DNA of 64,000 nt. It comes from Methylopila sp. M107 (GTDB taxonomy: Bacteria > Pseudomonadota > Alphaproteobacteria > Rhizobiales > Methylopilaceae). Below, piece by piece: positions 7,985-17,255 of this stretch. Numbering within the stretch: the stretch's first letter is position 1; each line of letters starts with the position of its first letter. Where the stretch lies: positions 2,832,176 through 2,896,175 of the forward strand of contig NZ_ARWB01000001.1 in assembly GCF_000384475.1 (NCBI RefSeq), written 5' to 3'. Below the pieces are notes generated by a model. The model did no database searches, was not told the DNA's origin, and was given only the letters and a program-made list of their open reading frames with translations. A program made the translations under genes and the position numbers.

Positions 7985-9361
7985 ATGAATGAGCACGCCA
8001 AGCCCGAATCGATGACGCAGCCGGCGCTCGCGGCCGAATGGTCGCGCGTCTCCATGCTGCTGGCGCTCGCCGAAGCGGGGCGCACCGGCGGCGACGTCTC
8101 GGAGGATTTCGCCGAGCGCTTCGTCGCGCTGAACGAACTGGTGGCGCAAGGACGCGAGACCGGAAGCTGGGACGGGCTGCGCGACCTCATCGACCGCGAC
8201 CTCGCGCAAAGGCTGATCAAGCTCGACATCGACATCCTGGCGCTGGCGCTCGCGGCCGAGGCGTCGCCGGCCTTCGCGCCGCGCATCCAGTCGCTGCAGC
8301 CGCATCTCGGCTCGCCCTGGCCCTCGCTCGCGCTCATCCAGGAACTCCTGATGCTGGAGGACGCGCATGAGGCCGACGCGCTGATCGGGCGGCTCGCGCC
8401 CGAAAATCCGCTGGTCGCGTCCGGCGCGGTGAGGATCGAGGGGGAGGGCGCCTACCAGATCGTTCGGCCGGGTGCCGCGACCGGGCTCGCCGTGCTGGGT
8501 CGCTCGCTTGACAGCGCGACGCCGCCTGGCGCCTCGCTCGTCACGCGCAGGGCATCGTTCGACCAGTTGGTGGCCTCGCCCGAGACCTTGAGCGCGCTGA
8601 AGGACTTCGTCTCCTGGGTCCGGTTCGGCCGGCAGGTCTATCGCGACTGGGGCGCCCGCAAGCTCGGCGGGCCGCTGGTGCTGTTCAACGGCCCAAGCGG
8701 CGTCGGCAAGACCTTCGCGGCCTCCGCGGTCGCGGGCGAACTTGCGCGCGCGACCGGCGAGCACTGGGCGCTCTATTCGCTCGATCTCGGCCGGGTGATG
8801 AGCAAGTACGTCGGCGAGACCGAGAAGAACATCAACCGGCTGCTCGACGCGGTCTCTGGCCGCCGGGCAATCCTGCAGATCGACGAGGCCGACGGCCTGC
8901 TCGGCAAGCGCGGCGACGTTTCCGACGCGCGCGACCGCTATTCGAACCTCGAAGTCTCGCACATGCTGTCGCGCTTCGAGGCGCATGACGGCCCGGTGAT
9001 CCTGACCACCAACATGCGCGCCAATATCGACGGCGCATTCCTGCGGCGCTTCCAGATCGTCGTCGACTTCCCCGGCCCCGACGCCGCAGCGCGCGAAAAG
9101 CTGTGGCGGCTGCTGATCCCGCCCTCCGCCCCGATCGACGAGGCGGTCGAGCCACAGGCGCTCGCGGGGGCCGTGAAGCTCGCAGGCGGCGCGATCCACA
9201 ACGCCGCCGTCTACGCCTCGATGCTGGCCGCGGGCGAGGGCGGGCCGCTCGGCTACCGCCATTTCGCGCGCGCCGTCTGGTCCGAGCTCAACAAGGAGAG
9301 CCGGCAGGTGCGGCGCTCCGAACTCGGCTTCCTCGCCGAGCATCTGGAGAAGGCGTCGTGA
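7985..9361 (+). CDS. AAA+ ATPase of the eCIS (Afp15/Pvc15-like)
   Basis: A 458-residue single-domain AAA+ ATPase. The N-terminal 190 residues are helical and probably adapt to particle components. The ATPase core has Walker A NGPSGVGKT (N235-T243, with K242), Walker B ILQIDEAD (D300, E301), a sensor 1 segment VILTTNM and an arginine pair LRRF. eCIS clusters carry this ATPase almost always; it is thought to act in assembly or cargo loading. It is not ClpV of type VI secretion, which is about twice as long and has two AAA domains. Confidence 0.92.
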   Translation: MNEHAKPESMTQPALAAEWSRVSMLLALAEAGRTGGDVSEDFAERFVALNELVAQGRETGSWDGLRDLIDRDLAQRLIKLDIDILALALAAEASPAFAPRIQSLQPHLGSPWPSLALIQELLMLEDAHEADALIGRLAPENPLVASGAVRIEGEGAYQIVRPGAATGLAVLGRSLDSATPPGASLVTRRASFDQLVASPETLSALKDFVSWVRFGRQVYRDWGARKLGGPLVLFNGPSGVGKTFAASAVAGELARATGEHWALYSLDLGRVMSKYVGETEKNINRLLDAVSGRRAILQIDEADGLLGKRGDVSDARDRYSNLEVSHMLSRFEAHDGPVILTTNMRANIDGAFLRRFQIVVDFPGPDAAAREKLWRLLIPPSAPIDEAVEPQALAGAVKLAGGAIHNAAVYASMLAAGEGGPLGYRHFARAVWSELNKESRQVRRSELGFLAEHLEKAS

Positions 9362-9582
9362 AGATCCGCCGCATTCGCATCGTGCTGCCGTCGCGCCTCG
9401 CTCCCGAGGCGCTGGCGACCGCGCGCGCGACCGGAGCCGAGATCGCGCGGGCGCTTGCGAACGGCGCGACCCCGCAAGGGGGATGCGCCGTCACGCTTGC
9501 CGATCGGGGCGAGCCGGGGCCGATGTTCGCGCGCTCCGCCGGCGCCGCGGTCGCTTCCGCAATCCCGCGCGGGAGGGGCTGA
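9358..9582 (+). CDS. Small eCIS-associated protein
   Basis: A 74-residue basic, Ala-rich protein with a GTG start that overlaps the ATPase stop (GTGA). Its stop overlaps the next start (TGATG). The start KIRRIRIVLPSRLAP and a helix rich in Ala (ATARATGAEIARALANG) resemble small unnamed proteins at this position in other eCIS loci. No function can be given. Confidence 0.6.
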   Translation: MKIRRIRIVLPSRLAPEALATARATGAEIARALANGATPQGGCAVTLADRGEPGPMFARSAGAAVASAIPRGRG

Positions 9583-10205
9583 TGGCGAAGGGCATGCTCA
9601 TTGAATACGGCCTCAGCCTGCCGCCGCTGGTCTTCCTGTTCGAGTTCAACCCACAGCAGGTCTCGCGCAGCCGCACCGTCACCATCAAGACCGGCCAAGC
9701 CCCCGGTTCGCGCGGCGGCTACGACTTCATGACGCCGCTCGAGACCGGCCGCGTCGCGCAAGGCGTCGAGATGCAGGCCGAGAGCTTCACGCTCGACATT
9801 CTGGTCGACGCCTCCGAGAAGCTGAACCAGGGCGACGCGACCGCGAAGCAGTTCGGCGTGCAGCCGCAGCTCGACACGCTGCGCTCGATGATCGAGCCGA
9901 AGTCGCAAGGCCCGCTCGGGCTGCAGGCGCTGTCGAGCCTCGCGAGCGGCGGGGCCAAGGCCTTCGCGCGCGACGAGACTGCCTCGGTGCTGATCTTCTC
10001 CTGGGGCATCCAGGCGCTGCCCGTGTTCCTGACGGGTTTCGCGCAGAAGGAGGTCATGCACCTGCCGAACCTCGCGCCGCTGCGCGCCGAGGTGCAGCTC
10101 ACCATGCAGGTGATCGAGAGCCAGAACCCCTTCATGATCGCGGAAAAAGTCCGCCAGACCGCAATGACGGCGCTCAACGCCGTCTCGACCGTCGGGGGCT
10201 TCTGA
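9582..10205 (+). CDS. Afp7-like tube/hub protein (CIS tube domain)
   Basis: A 207-residue protein matching the N-terminal domain of Afp7/Pvc7: GLSLPPLVFLFEFNPQQVSRSRTVTI, then QAESFTLDILVDASEKLNQGD and WGIQALPVFLTGFAQKEVMHLPNLAPLRAEVQLTMQ. In solved particles this protein joins the spike hub to the first tube ring. Family members often have a C-terminal LysM domain. Here that part is absent, and the next gene supplies a separate LysM-like protein, so the two-domain protein appears split. Start chosen at the ATG that overlaps the previous stop. Confidence 0.85.
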   Translation: MAKGMLIEYGLSLPPLVFLFEFNPQQVSRSRTVTIKTGQAPGSRGGYDFMTPLETGRVAQGVEMQAESFTLDILVDASEKLNQGDATAKQFGVQPQLDTLRSMIEPKSQGPLGLQALSSLASGGAKAFARDETASVLIFSWGIQALPVFLTGFAQKEVMHLPNLAPLRAEVQLTMQVIESQNPFMIAEKVRQTAMTALNAVSTVGGF

Positions 10206-10588
10206 TGGCGCTGTTCAAGGGCTCCCGCTACGAGAAGGTCACGCCGTTCCAGCCCGACGACACCGGCCGGCCGCCGTTCCGGGGCTTGAGGCCGCGCGAG
10301 ATCGGCGACCCCGAGGCCGTGCTCGAACACGTCGTCTCGCAGAAGGAGCGGCTCGACGGCCTCGGCCAGAATTTTTACGCGCGTTCGGCTGAGTGGTACC
10401 GGGTCGCGGAAGCGAATTTCAGCTGGCTGTTCCCCGAGGACATCCTCCACTTCACCGGTCCCGCGATCTCAGAAGACGCGACGCCGGCCGAGGCTCAGGC
10501 CATCGTCGAGGCCTTCGAAAAGGACAACGGCGCCGAGCGCGTCGGGGCTTCGATCCTGATCGCGCGACGGGAGGACCGCAGGCCATGA
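10205..10588 (+). CDS. LysM-like / gp53-gpX-type baseplate protein
   Basis: A 127-residue protein. The segment GLGQNFYARSAEWYRVAEANFSWLFPEDIL has the pattern of the LysM-like fold of tail protein X and T4 gp53 wedge proteins. It follows the Afp7-like gene with a TGATG overlap and is itself overlapped by the gpD gene (ATGA). It probably clamps the hub to the wedges or completes the Afp7 function. The fold assignment is by eye and moderate. Confidence 0.65.
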   Translation: MALFKGSRYEKVTPFQPDDTGRPPFRGLRPREIGDPEAVLEHVVSQKERLDGLGQNFYARSAEWYRVAEANFSWLFPEDILHFTGPAISEDATPAEAQAIVEAFEKDNGAERVGASILIARREDRRP

Positions 10589-11751
10589 ACCTGCTCTCCG
10601 CCCTTCTGGAGCCCTCGTTCCGCGAGCCCGCCAGCTGTTCGATCCGGGTCGGGGCCGGCCTCAAGGACCTCGGCGACCTCGCCCCGCTGGTGCGCTCGCT
10701 CGAGATCAAGACGGGCCGGTTCGAGGCGACGATCGGCTCGCTCGTCATGGACGACCGCCGCAAGGAGGACGGCTCGTGGCTCGCGGCGGATTCCGGCCTG
10801 TTCGGGCGCTGGCAGCCGATCCGGATCGAGGCGGTGTTCGGCGCGGTCACGGAAGAGCTGTTCCGCGGCTACATCGTCAAGGTCGCGCCGACCTACCCCG
10901 CGAATGGCGGGGCGGCGTCGCTCGAACTCCAGCTTCAGGACGACAGCGCGCTGCTCGACCGCGAGCATGTGCGGCAGGTCTGGGGGCAGGGCGAGCCGCT
11001 GAGCGACAAGACCATCCTGCAGACGCTCGTCTCGCCGCACGGCTTCGGCGTCTCGGCCGAGTCGGGCGATGGCCAGAAGAGCCGCTCGCTCTCGCAGGAC
11101 ACGACGCCGATCAAGTTCTTGGTCGAGCGCGCAAAGGCGAACGGCTACGAGCTGATCTTCAGCGCCGGCGAGATCTATTTCGGCCCGCCCCGGCTCGAGG
11201 GCGAGCCGCAGGCGCCGATCCTCGTCTACGCCGGAAAATCCACGAACTGCCTGTCCTTCGGCGTCTCCGACGAGGCCCAGAAGCCCGACAAGGTGCAGTT
11301 CGAGATGGCGCCGGCGACTGAGGGCGCGACGCCCGAGACCGAAACGCTCGGCCCCGACGTCGCGACGCTGGGGTCCAGCGCGGCGGCCGACGAGGGCGGC
11401 GCGCTGACCGCCCCTTCCGTCTGGCGAATGTCGCGTGAAGGCGACGAGACGCTGGAGGAGACCCGCGCCCGCGCGCAGGCGCTCGCCAATGAGAACAGCT
11501 TCAAATTGCGCGCGAACGGCGAGCTCGACGGCGCGATCTACGGCCACGTCCTGCGGACCGGCAAGACCGTCACGGTCGACGGCACGGGCGCGCGCTATGG
11601 CGGGCTCTATTACGTCGACACGGTCAACCACGTGTTCTCGCCGGACGGCTACCGGCAGGTCTTCGAGCTGATCCGAAACGGCACGGGCGAGAGCTCATCG
11701 CCGACCTCGCCGCTGTCCGCCGCCGCTTCCGCCATCTCGAGCCTGTTCTGA
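10585..11751 (+). CDS. Tail hub protein, gpD / VgrG N-terminal-like
   Basis: A 388-residue late control gene D (gpD) family protein. It has the hub beta-barrels and the diagnostic stretch FLVERAKANGYELIFSAGEIYFGPP, and ends with TVDGTGARYGGLYYVDTVNHVFSPDGYRQVFEL. The trimer forms the hub that carries the spike. In Afp8 and VgrG this hub is fused to the spike, but here the spike is the next gene, as in P2-like phages. The ATG overlaps the preceding stop codon. Confidence 0.88.
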   Translation: MNLLSALLEPSFREPASCSIRVGAGLKDLGDLAPLVRSLEIKTGRFEATIGSLVMDDRRKEDGSWLAADSGLFGRWQPIRIEAVFGAVTEELFRGYIVKVAPTYPANGGAASLELQLQDDSALLDREHVRQVWGQGEPLSDKTILQTLVSPHGFGVSAESGDGQKSRSLSQDTTPIKFLVERAKANGYELIFSAGEIYFGPPRLEGEPQAPILVYAGKSTNCLSFGVSDEAQKPDKVQFEMAPATEGATPETETLGPDVATLGSSAAADEGGALTAPSVWRMSREGDETLEETRARAQALANENSFKLRANGELDGAIYGHVLRTGKTVTVDGTGARYGGLYYVDTVNHVFSPDGYRQVFELIRNGTGESSSPTSPLSAAASAISSLF

Positions 11752-11761
11752 GGAGGCCCGG

Positions 11762-12592
11762 ATGCCCGCCGAACTCGCGCTCGTCGAACAGTCGGTCCGC
11801 CAGCAGCAGACCCATTACTACGGCAAATACCGGGCCTTCGTCGCCGACAACAAGGACCCGGAAAAGCTCGGCCGGGTGAAGCTGACCGTGCCGAGCGTGC
11901 TCGGCGGCGCCTCGACCGAATGGGCGTTTCCGGTGACGCCCTATGGCGGCGCGGCGGGAATCGGCTTCTTCGCCGTGCCGCCGGTGGGCGCGCAGGTCGT
12001 GGCCGAATTCATGGAGGGCGACGTCTCGGCGCCGCTCTGGACCGGCTCGTTCTGGCGGCTCGCCAAGGAGGTTCCGAAGGAGGCGACCGGCTCGGAGGAG
12101 CCGACCGTCAAGCTGCTGAAGACGGAGTCCGGCCACCTGTTCTCGCTCGAGGACAAGAGCGGCGACGAGAAGGTCACGCTCCAGAGCGCGGCCGGCGCGA
12201 CGCTCGAACTCGACCACGAGGGCACGATTGCGCTTACCGACAAGAACGGCGCGACCGTGAAGGTCGACGCCAAGGCGGGCGAGATCCGCATCGAGGACAA
12301 GAACGGCAACGCGCTCGTGCTGTCGAGCGCCGGCATCTCCGCGACCGACGGCTCGGGCAACGAGATCTCGACCTCGGCCTCGGGCGTGAAGGTCTCCGGC
12401 GCGACCATCGAGGTGAAGGGCCAGAGCGTCGTGGTCGGCGGCGCCGGCGGCGAGCCGCTGGTGAAGGGGCCGTCCTTCATGGCGATCTTCAACGCCCACA
12501 CCCACAACTGCACCGCGCCCGGCGCGCCGTCCGGCCCGCCATTGACGCCGCTGACGCCCGGAGCCTTCACCACTGCGACGGTCGCGTCATGA
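11762..12592 (+). CDS. Spike protein, gpV/gp45-like with HxH tip
   Basis: A 276-residue baseplate assembly protein V. Residues about 18-110 are the OB-fold (YRAFVADNKDPEKLGRVKLTVPS...PVGAQVVAEFMEGD). A repeating beta-helix follows (about 120-235), in which short strands recur about every ten residues. The C terminus has the apex HTHNC (H246, H248, C250) followed by a Pro-rich tail. P2 gpV-type spikes bind an iron ion through HxH at the tip, which replaces a separate PAAR cap. No PAAR gene is found in the cluster, which fits. Confidence 0.9.
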   Translation: MPAELALVEQSVRQQQTHYYGKYRAFVADNKDPEKLGRVKLTVPSVLGGASTEWAFPVTPYGGAAGIGFFAVPPVGAQVVAEFMEGDVSAPLWTGSFWRLAKEVPKEATGSEEPTVKLLKTESGHLFSLEDKSGDEKVTLQSAAGATLELDHEGTIALTDKNGATVKVDAKAGEIRIEDKNGNALVLSSAGISATDGSGNEISTSASGVKVSGATIEVKGQSVVVGGAGGEPLVKGPSFMAIFNAHTHNCTAPGAPSGPPLTPLTPGAFTTATVAS

Positions 12593-12987
12593 GCGGCGTC
12601 CCGGAAATGCGCCTGCCGCGCATCAGCTACATGGCGTTCCCGTTCCGGATCGAGCGGGACGGCGCGACGCAGTCGCTTCGGCTCGACCACATCCGCGAGC
12701 AGGTCGAGCAGGTCCTGTTCACGAGCGCGGGCGAGCGCGTGTTCCGGCCGGAATTCGGCTTCGGGGCGCGCATGTTCGTGTTCGAGCCGAGCCGCGAGCA
12801 GCTCTGGGACGTGGTGCGGAACCGGCTCTACGGCTCGCTCAGCGAGGCGCTCGCGGGCGAGGTCGACCCCAAGACGCTGCGGGTCGAGGTCGGCGCCACG
12901 CCGGATCAGCCGGAGCGCATGCTGGTCACGATCTCCTACGTGCTCGCCGCCATCCAGAAGCAGGAGACCCACACCTTCCCGGTGTGA
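12589..12987 (+). CDS. Baseplate wedge protein, gp25/GPW family (Afp9-like)
   Basis: A 132-residue gp25-like protein with the family core: LDHIREQVEQVLFTSAGERVFRPEFG, then FEPSREQLWDVVRNRLYGSLSEALAGEV and a closing ERMLVTISYVL. It joins the sheath initiator and the wedges. It starts in the stop codon of the spike gene (ATGA). The length is normal. Confidence 0.93.
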   Translation: MSGVPEMRLPRISYMAFPFRIERDGATQSLRLDHIREQVEQVLFTSAGERVFRPEFGFGARMFVFEPSREQLWDVVRNRLYGSLSEALAGEVDPKTLRVEVGATPDQPERMLVTISYVLAAIQKQETHTFPV

Positions 12988-12993
12988 CCGCCC

Positions 12994-14205
12994 ATGGCCG
13001 AGACCCCCGCAAAAACGCTGAAATTCGACGCCGGGTGCCCGGATTGCGGCGAGCGGCTGGTCACGCTGCCGCCGGCGCTGCCCGTGATCCCGGACGATTT
13101 CGACTGGATCGCGCGCGACTATGACAGCTTCCGCCTCTTGATGATGGAGGAACTCGCCTACCGCTTCCCCGAGCGGCGACGCTGGACGCCGGCCGACATG
13201 GAGGCGGTGATCGTCGAGCTGCTCGCCTCTGGGCTCGACCGCGCCTCGCATGCGCTCGACGCCATCCAGGGCGAGCGGTTCCTCGAAACCGCGCGGCGCC
13301 CGCAGTCCGTGCGCCGGCTGCTCAAGCTGATCGGCTACGACGCCACGATCCGGATCGACCCGGACATTCTCGCCGCCGTCCCGGACGATCCGGCCGACGC
13401 GGCGCTTCCTGCGGAGGCGAGGGCCGGCCGCAAGGTCGAGCGCTACTGGCGCGACAATCCCGCCGCGATGAACGAGGCGCGAACGCTGGGCCCGACGCTG
13501 GTGCGCGAGCAGCGCCGGATGGTCTCGCTCGCCGATCATGAGACCCTGATCGAAGCGCATCCGCTGCTGGAGCGGGTGCGGGCGCGGCTGATCTGGACCG
13601 GCGCCTGGAGCACGATCCTCGCCTCCGTGATGCTGGCGGACGGACTTAAGCTCGACGAGGCGCTGCTCGTCGGCAAGCCCGCGCCGGCGCATTCGATCGA
13701 CGCCATCACCTTCGCCGACGTCGTCCAGTTCCATCAGGACTACGCGCTGCCAGAGCCCGTCGAGGGTCAGACCATTCGCGCCATGTTGCAGGCGCTGATC
13801 GAGATCTACCGGATGGCCGGCAGCGAAGTGCTGCTCGAAGCCGCCAAGGAAGTGCCGATCGTGTTCTCGCTGTCGGTGCGAGCGCGGCCGCAATACTTCC
13901 AGTCCGAGCTCAAGACTGCGCTGATCGAGGTTCTGTCCGCCGACAGCGGCGGGCTGTTCGAGACCGGCCGCCTCGGCTTCGGCGACGAGGTGTTCGCGAG
14001 CGACATCATCGAGGCCGCGATGCTGGTCGAGGGCGTCGAGACGGCCTGCCTCAACCGGCTGAAGCGGCTCGGCGCCAAATATGCCGACCACAGCGGGGAC
14101 TTCATTCCGATCGCCGACGACGAGATCGCGGTCTGCTTCAACCGGCGGAGCCAGCCGGAGCGCGGCTCGTTCCGCGTCGTGGTCAACGGCGGAGCGATCG
14201 GATGA
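12994..14205 (+). CDS. Baseplate J-like wedge protein (first copy)
   Basis: A 403-residue baseplate J/gp6-like protein. The N-terminal part has the usual helical start: DFDWIARDYDSFRLLMMEEL, then the SGLDRASHALDAIQGERFLETA block and RRLLKLIGYDA. It also has an unusual CPDCG near the N terminus (residues 10-14). The C-terminal part resembles the J-domain that pairs with neighbouring wedges (FQSELKTALIEVLS...RLGFGDEVFASDIIEAAMLVEGVETACLNRL). Its stop overlaps the start of the second J protein (ATGA), which it probably binds as a heterodimer, like Afp11/Afp12. Confidence 0.87.
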   Translation: MAETPAKTLKFDAGCPDCGERLVTLPPALPVIPDDFDWIARDYDSFRLLMMEELAYRFPERRRWTPADMEAVIVELLASGLDRASHALDAIQGERFLETARRPQSVRRLLKLIGYDATIRIDPDILAAVPDDPADAALPAEARAGRKVERYWRDNPAAMNEARTLGPTLVREQRRMVSLADHETLIEAHPLLERVRARLIWTGAWSTILASVMLADGLKLDEALLVGKPAPAHSIDAITFADVVQFHQDYALPEPVEGQTIRAMLQALIEIYRMAGSEVLLEAAKEVPIVFSLSVRARPQYFQSELKTALIEVLSADSGGLFETGRLGFGDEVFASDIIEAAMLVEGVETACLNRLKRLGAKYADHSGDFIPIADDEIAVCFNRRSQPERGSFRVVVNGGAIG

Positions 14206-17200
14206 GCGAGGCGTCGCCCAGAGACCTGACGCGCTGGAACCGAGCCGGGCTGTCGCGCTTCGCCTATGTCGACGGCAATGCGGCGGTGTGGCTCGACGAG
14301 CTGCGCCTCGCGATGCTGGCGCGCTATGCGCGCGGCGCTTCGGGCGAGGCGCGGACCGAGGACTATTGGCGGGAGCTGTCGAGCCGCGAACTGAAGCCGC
14401 AGGACGCCGCGGACGCCAAGGCGAACGCCGCCCGGCTCGCCTGGGCGGCGCTGTTCGACGGCCTGCCGGCGAAGCCCGAGACGACGCGGCGGCGCAACGA
14501 GCGGCTGCTCGCGCTCTACGCCCAGCGCTCGCCCGACCAGGCGCAGGAGATCATGCGGGCCTTCGCGCGCGCCGCCCATGTGCTGCTCGGCCATGTCGAC
14601 GCCTATGCGAACGAGGGCTACCTCAGGACCGCGACGCAATGGGACTCGATGCGCAAGCTCGCGGCCATGATCGGCTACCAGCCGACGCCGGGCGCCGCAG
14701 CCGGCTCCGTCGTCGCGCTGATCGTGGGACCTGCGGAGATCGGCCGCGTCGAGGTCGCGCGCGGCGTCTCGATGAGCTTTACGCCGCCCGGCGGCGGCAA
14801 GCCGGTGGTGTTCGAGACCGTCGAGACGATCGACGCCCATCCGGCGCTGAACGCCGCGCGCGCCCTCGGCTTCGACCACAACGACGACGACTTCGACCCA
14901 GGCCTCTCCAGCGACTATGTCGCGCCGAAGGGCGCCAAGCCGAAGCCCGGAGACGTCGCGGTCGTCTTGTCGTCCGGCGGCGTCCGGCCGGCCGTGGCGA
15001 CGCTGCTCAAGACCGTGAGCCTGTCGGACGACAAATCGATCGCGACGATCGAACTCGCGCCCGCGACCGGCGGCGGATGGGTGAAATTCACCACGCATCT
15101 CCTGACGAAGCCCGAAAAGGTCCAGAAGCCGCGTGCGCGCAGTTCTGGCGGCAATGTCGTGGTCTCGGTCCAGAACACCGGGCTGCTGCAGATCGGCGCC
15201 ATCGTGCTGGTGACGATCGGCGGCGTCCAGAAACCTGTGAAGGTGATCTCCGCCGTCGACGGCCGCGTCGAACTCGAAGGGCTCGGCGAGGTCTCGGGTC
15301 CGATCGAGCTCACGATGCTCAACCGTTACGACGTCAAGGACGACCACGTCGTCACGCCGAACTCGGTCGGCAAGGTGTGGTTCGAGACCGGGAGCGGATT
15401 TTCGGAGGTCGAGATAGGCTCCGCGGAGATCGCGGAAACGCTTTCGGCGAGCGGAACCGGCAAGGTGTTCTCGGGGGCGTCCAAGGACATCTACCGGCGC
15501 TTCGCGAAGCCCGCGGGGGCGCAGTCGGTCGGATACACGCTGGGCTCGGCCGTCGCCAAGATCACCGCGACCGTCGTCGGCGCGCCGCCGCCGGTGTTCC
15601 ATGGGTCCACGGACCAGTCGGCGATCGAATTCGTCGGAAAACCTTCCGCCAATCTCGTGGCCGGTTCCTGGTTCGTCGCGCGCGAACTCAACGGGAGCGC
15701 GCTCCATCCGCTCATCGTGACCGGAGTTCGGATCGAGGCCGAGTCCCACTTCATCGCCTTCGGTGGGCTGCCCCAGATCGTCCCCACGGCCTACGAGTTT
15801 CACGGTCCGATGACCGAGGACTACCGGCCGCTGGACTTCGACAGGGGGCAGAACCCGGTCTATGCGGGCGGGATCGTTCTGACGGGGCTGAGCGCCGCGA
15901 CGAAGAAGCTCGTCAAGGTGGGCCGCAAGATCATCGTCGAGGACGAGCGCAAAAACGTCGCGCCGCCGCTCCTGCTCACGGTCGCGTCCGTCCTTGACGT
16001 CCAGCCGCCAGCGGGCTCCGCCCTTGAGGAAACCGCCGAGCTCAGGATCACCGTCGTCGAGAGCCCGAGCGTTCTTGCGGGCCGTTTCACGGGATGGACC
16101 GTGTTCCGGCTGAACACGACGCGCGCCACCCATGGCGAGACGCGCGGGCCGAAGACGCTCGGCTCCGGCAATGGCGAAAGGTTCCGGCAGAGCTTCAACC
16201 TCGCAGTCAAGGACGTGACCTTCACGCCGTCGACCGCGGCCGAATCCGGCGTCGCGCCCGACATCGACGTCGCTGTGCAGGACGTGCTCTGGGGCTATCG
16301 CGACCTCAGCGACCCGACCGCCGAAGGCACGGATTCGTGGTCCTCGGCGCTGCGCGAGGACGACACGATCGACATACTGTTCCGGCGGCGGCTGCCGACC
16401 GGCAACAACAACGTCGCCGTCACGCGCCATCGGGTCGGCGGCGGTCCGGCAGGCAACGCGGTTCCGGCTTATGGCTTCCTGAAGCCGGCCAAGAAACATC
16501 GCCACGTCACCGACATCGTCCAGCCGTTCGCGGCGTCCGGCGGCTCGGAGCGCGAGCCGGTCTCCTCGATGCGTCAGTCGGCGCCGGCGCGGCTGTCGGC
16601 GAACGGCCGGGCGGTTTCGCTCGCCGATTTCGAGAAGCTCGCGGCGCGCCACGCCAGCGTCTGGCAGGCGCGCGCGCTGCAGCTTCCGGAGGTCGGCGCG
16701 GCGATCCGGCTGATCGTCGTCGCGGCGTCCGGCGGCGCCGTCGACGGGGCGTTCAAGGACGTCCTGTCGGCCTTCATCCGGCAACGTGCCATCCCGGACG
16801 TGCGGCTCGAGATCGAGGGTTTCGAGTCCGTGCCGGTCGAGATCACCGCGCATCTGCGCGTCGATGTCGGGCGGTACGACAAGGACGACGTCGGCGAGGC
16901 GGCGCTCGCCGCGCTTGTCGAGACCTTCAGCCTGCGCCGGCGGGGGCTTGGGCAGAGCTTTCTGGTCGGCGAGGTCCTGGCCGCGCTCGAAAAGGTCGAG
17001 GGCGTCGAGACGGCGGTGGCGGACGTCGCCCTCGGCGCGCTGTCGCCGCGATGGGCGCGTCTTGCGGCTTTCCGGTCGCTTGATCCGTCCGGGATCGGTC
17101 TCAAGACGTTCAAGCGGTTTTACGGCGCGCCGGACATGGCGCGGCCGCCGCTGACCTTCGACGACGGGCGCATCAAGGCGATCTTCCCCGACGTCAATCA

Positions 17201-17255
17201 GGTCGCCTACGTGCCGGACGCCGGCTTCGTCACCGTGCTGACGGAGGCCGTGTGA
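14202..17255 (+). CDS. Large baseplate J-like wedge protein (second copy)
   Basis: A 1017-residue putative baseplate assembly protein of the long Afp12/gp6-like type. The N-terminal 170 residues are the helical J start, including AHVLLGHVDAYANEGYLRTAT and LAAMIGYQPTPGAAAG. The middle (about 180-740) consists of beta-rich insert domains. The C-terminal J core lies at about 785-1017: APARLSANGRAVSLADFEKLA, DVRLEIEGFESVPVEITAHLRVDVG and LGQSFLVGEVLAALEKVEGVE. Wedges built from the two J proteins surround the hub and open when the sheath contracts. Confidence 0.9.
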   Translation: MSEASPRDLTRWNRAGLSRFAYVDGNAAVWLDELRLAMLARYARGASGEARTEDYWRELSSRELKPQDAADAKANAARLAWAALFDGLPAKPETTRRRNERLLALYAQRSPDQAQEIMRAFARAAHVLLGHVDAYANEGYLRTATQWDSMRKLAAMIGYQPTPGAAAGSVVALIVGPAEIGRVEVARGVSMSFTPPGGGKPVVFETVETIDAHPALNAARALGFDHNDDDFDPGLSSDYVAPKGAKPKPGDVAVVLSSGGVRPAVATLLKTVSLSDDKSIATIELAPATGGGWVKFTTHLLTKPEKVQKPRARSSGGNVVVSVQNTGLLQIGAIVLVTIGGVQKPVKVISAVDGRVELEGLGEVSGPIELTMLNRYDVKDDHVVTPNSVGKVWFETGSGFSEVEIGSAEIAETLSASGTGKVFSGASKDIYRRFAKPAGAQSVGYTLGSAVAKITATVVGAPPPVFHGSTDQSAIEFVGKPSANLVAGSWFVARELNGSALHPLIVTGVRIEAESHFIAFGGLPQIVPTAYEFHGPMTEDYRPLDFDRGQNPVYAGGIVLTGLSAATKKLVKVGRKIIVEDERKNVAPPLLLTVASVLDVQPPAGSALEETAELRITVVESPSVLAGRFTGWTVFRLNTTRATHGETRGPKTLGSGNGERFRQSFNLAVKDVTFTPSTAAESGVAPDIDVAVQDVLWGYRDLSDPTAEGTDSWSSALREDDTIDILFRRRLPTGNNNVAVTRHRVGGGPAGNAVPAYGFLKPAKKHRHVTDIVQPFAASGGSEREPVSSMRQSAPARLSANGRAVSLADFEKLAARHASVWQARALQLPEVGAAIRLIVVAASGGAVDGAFKDVLSAFIRQRAIPDVRLEIEGFESVPVEITAHLRVDVGRYDKDDVGEAALAALVETFSLRRRGLGQSFLVGEVLAALEKVEGVETAVADVALGALSPRWARLAAFRSLDPSGIGLKTFKRFYGAPDMARPPLTFDDGRIKAIFPDVNQVAYVPDAGFVTVLTEAV

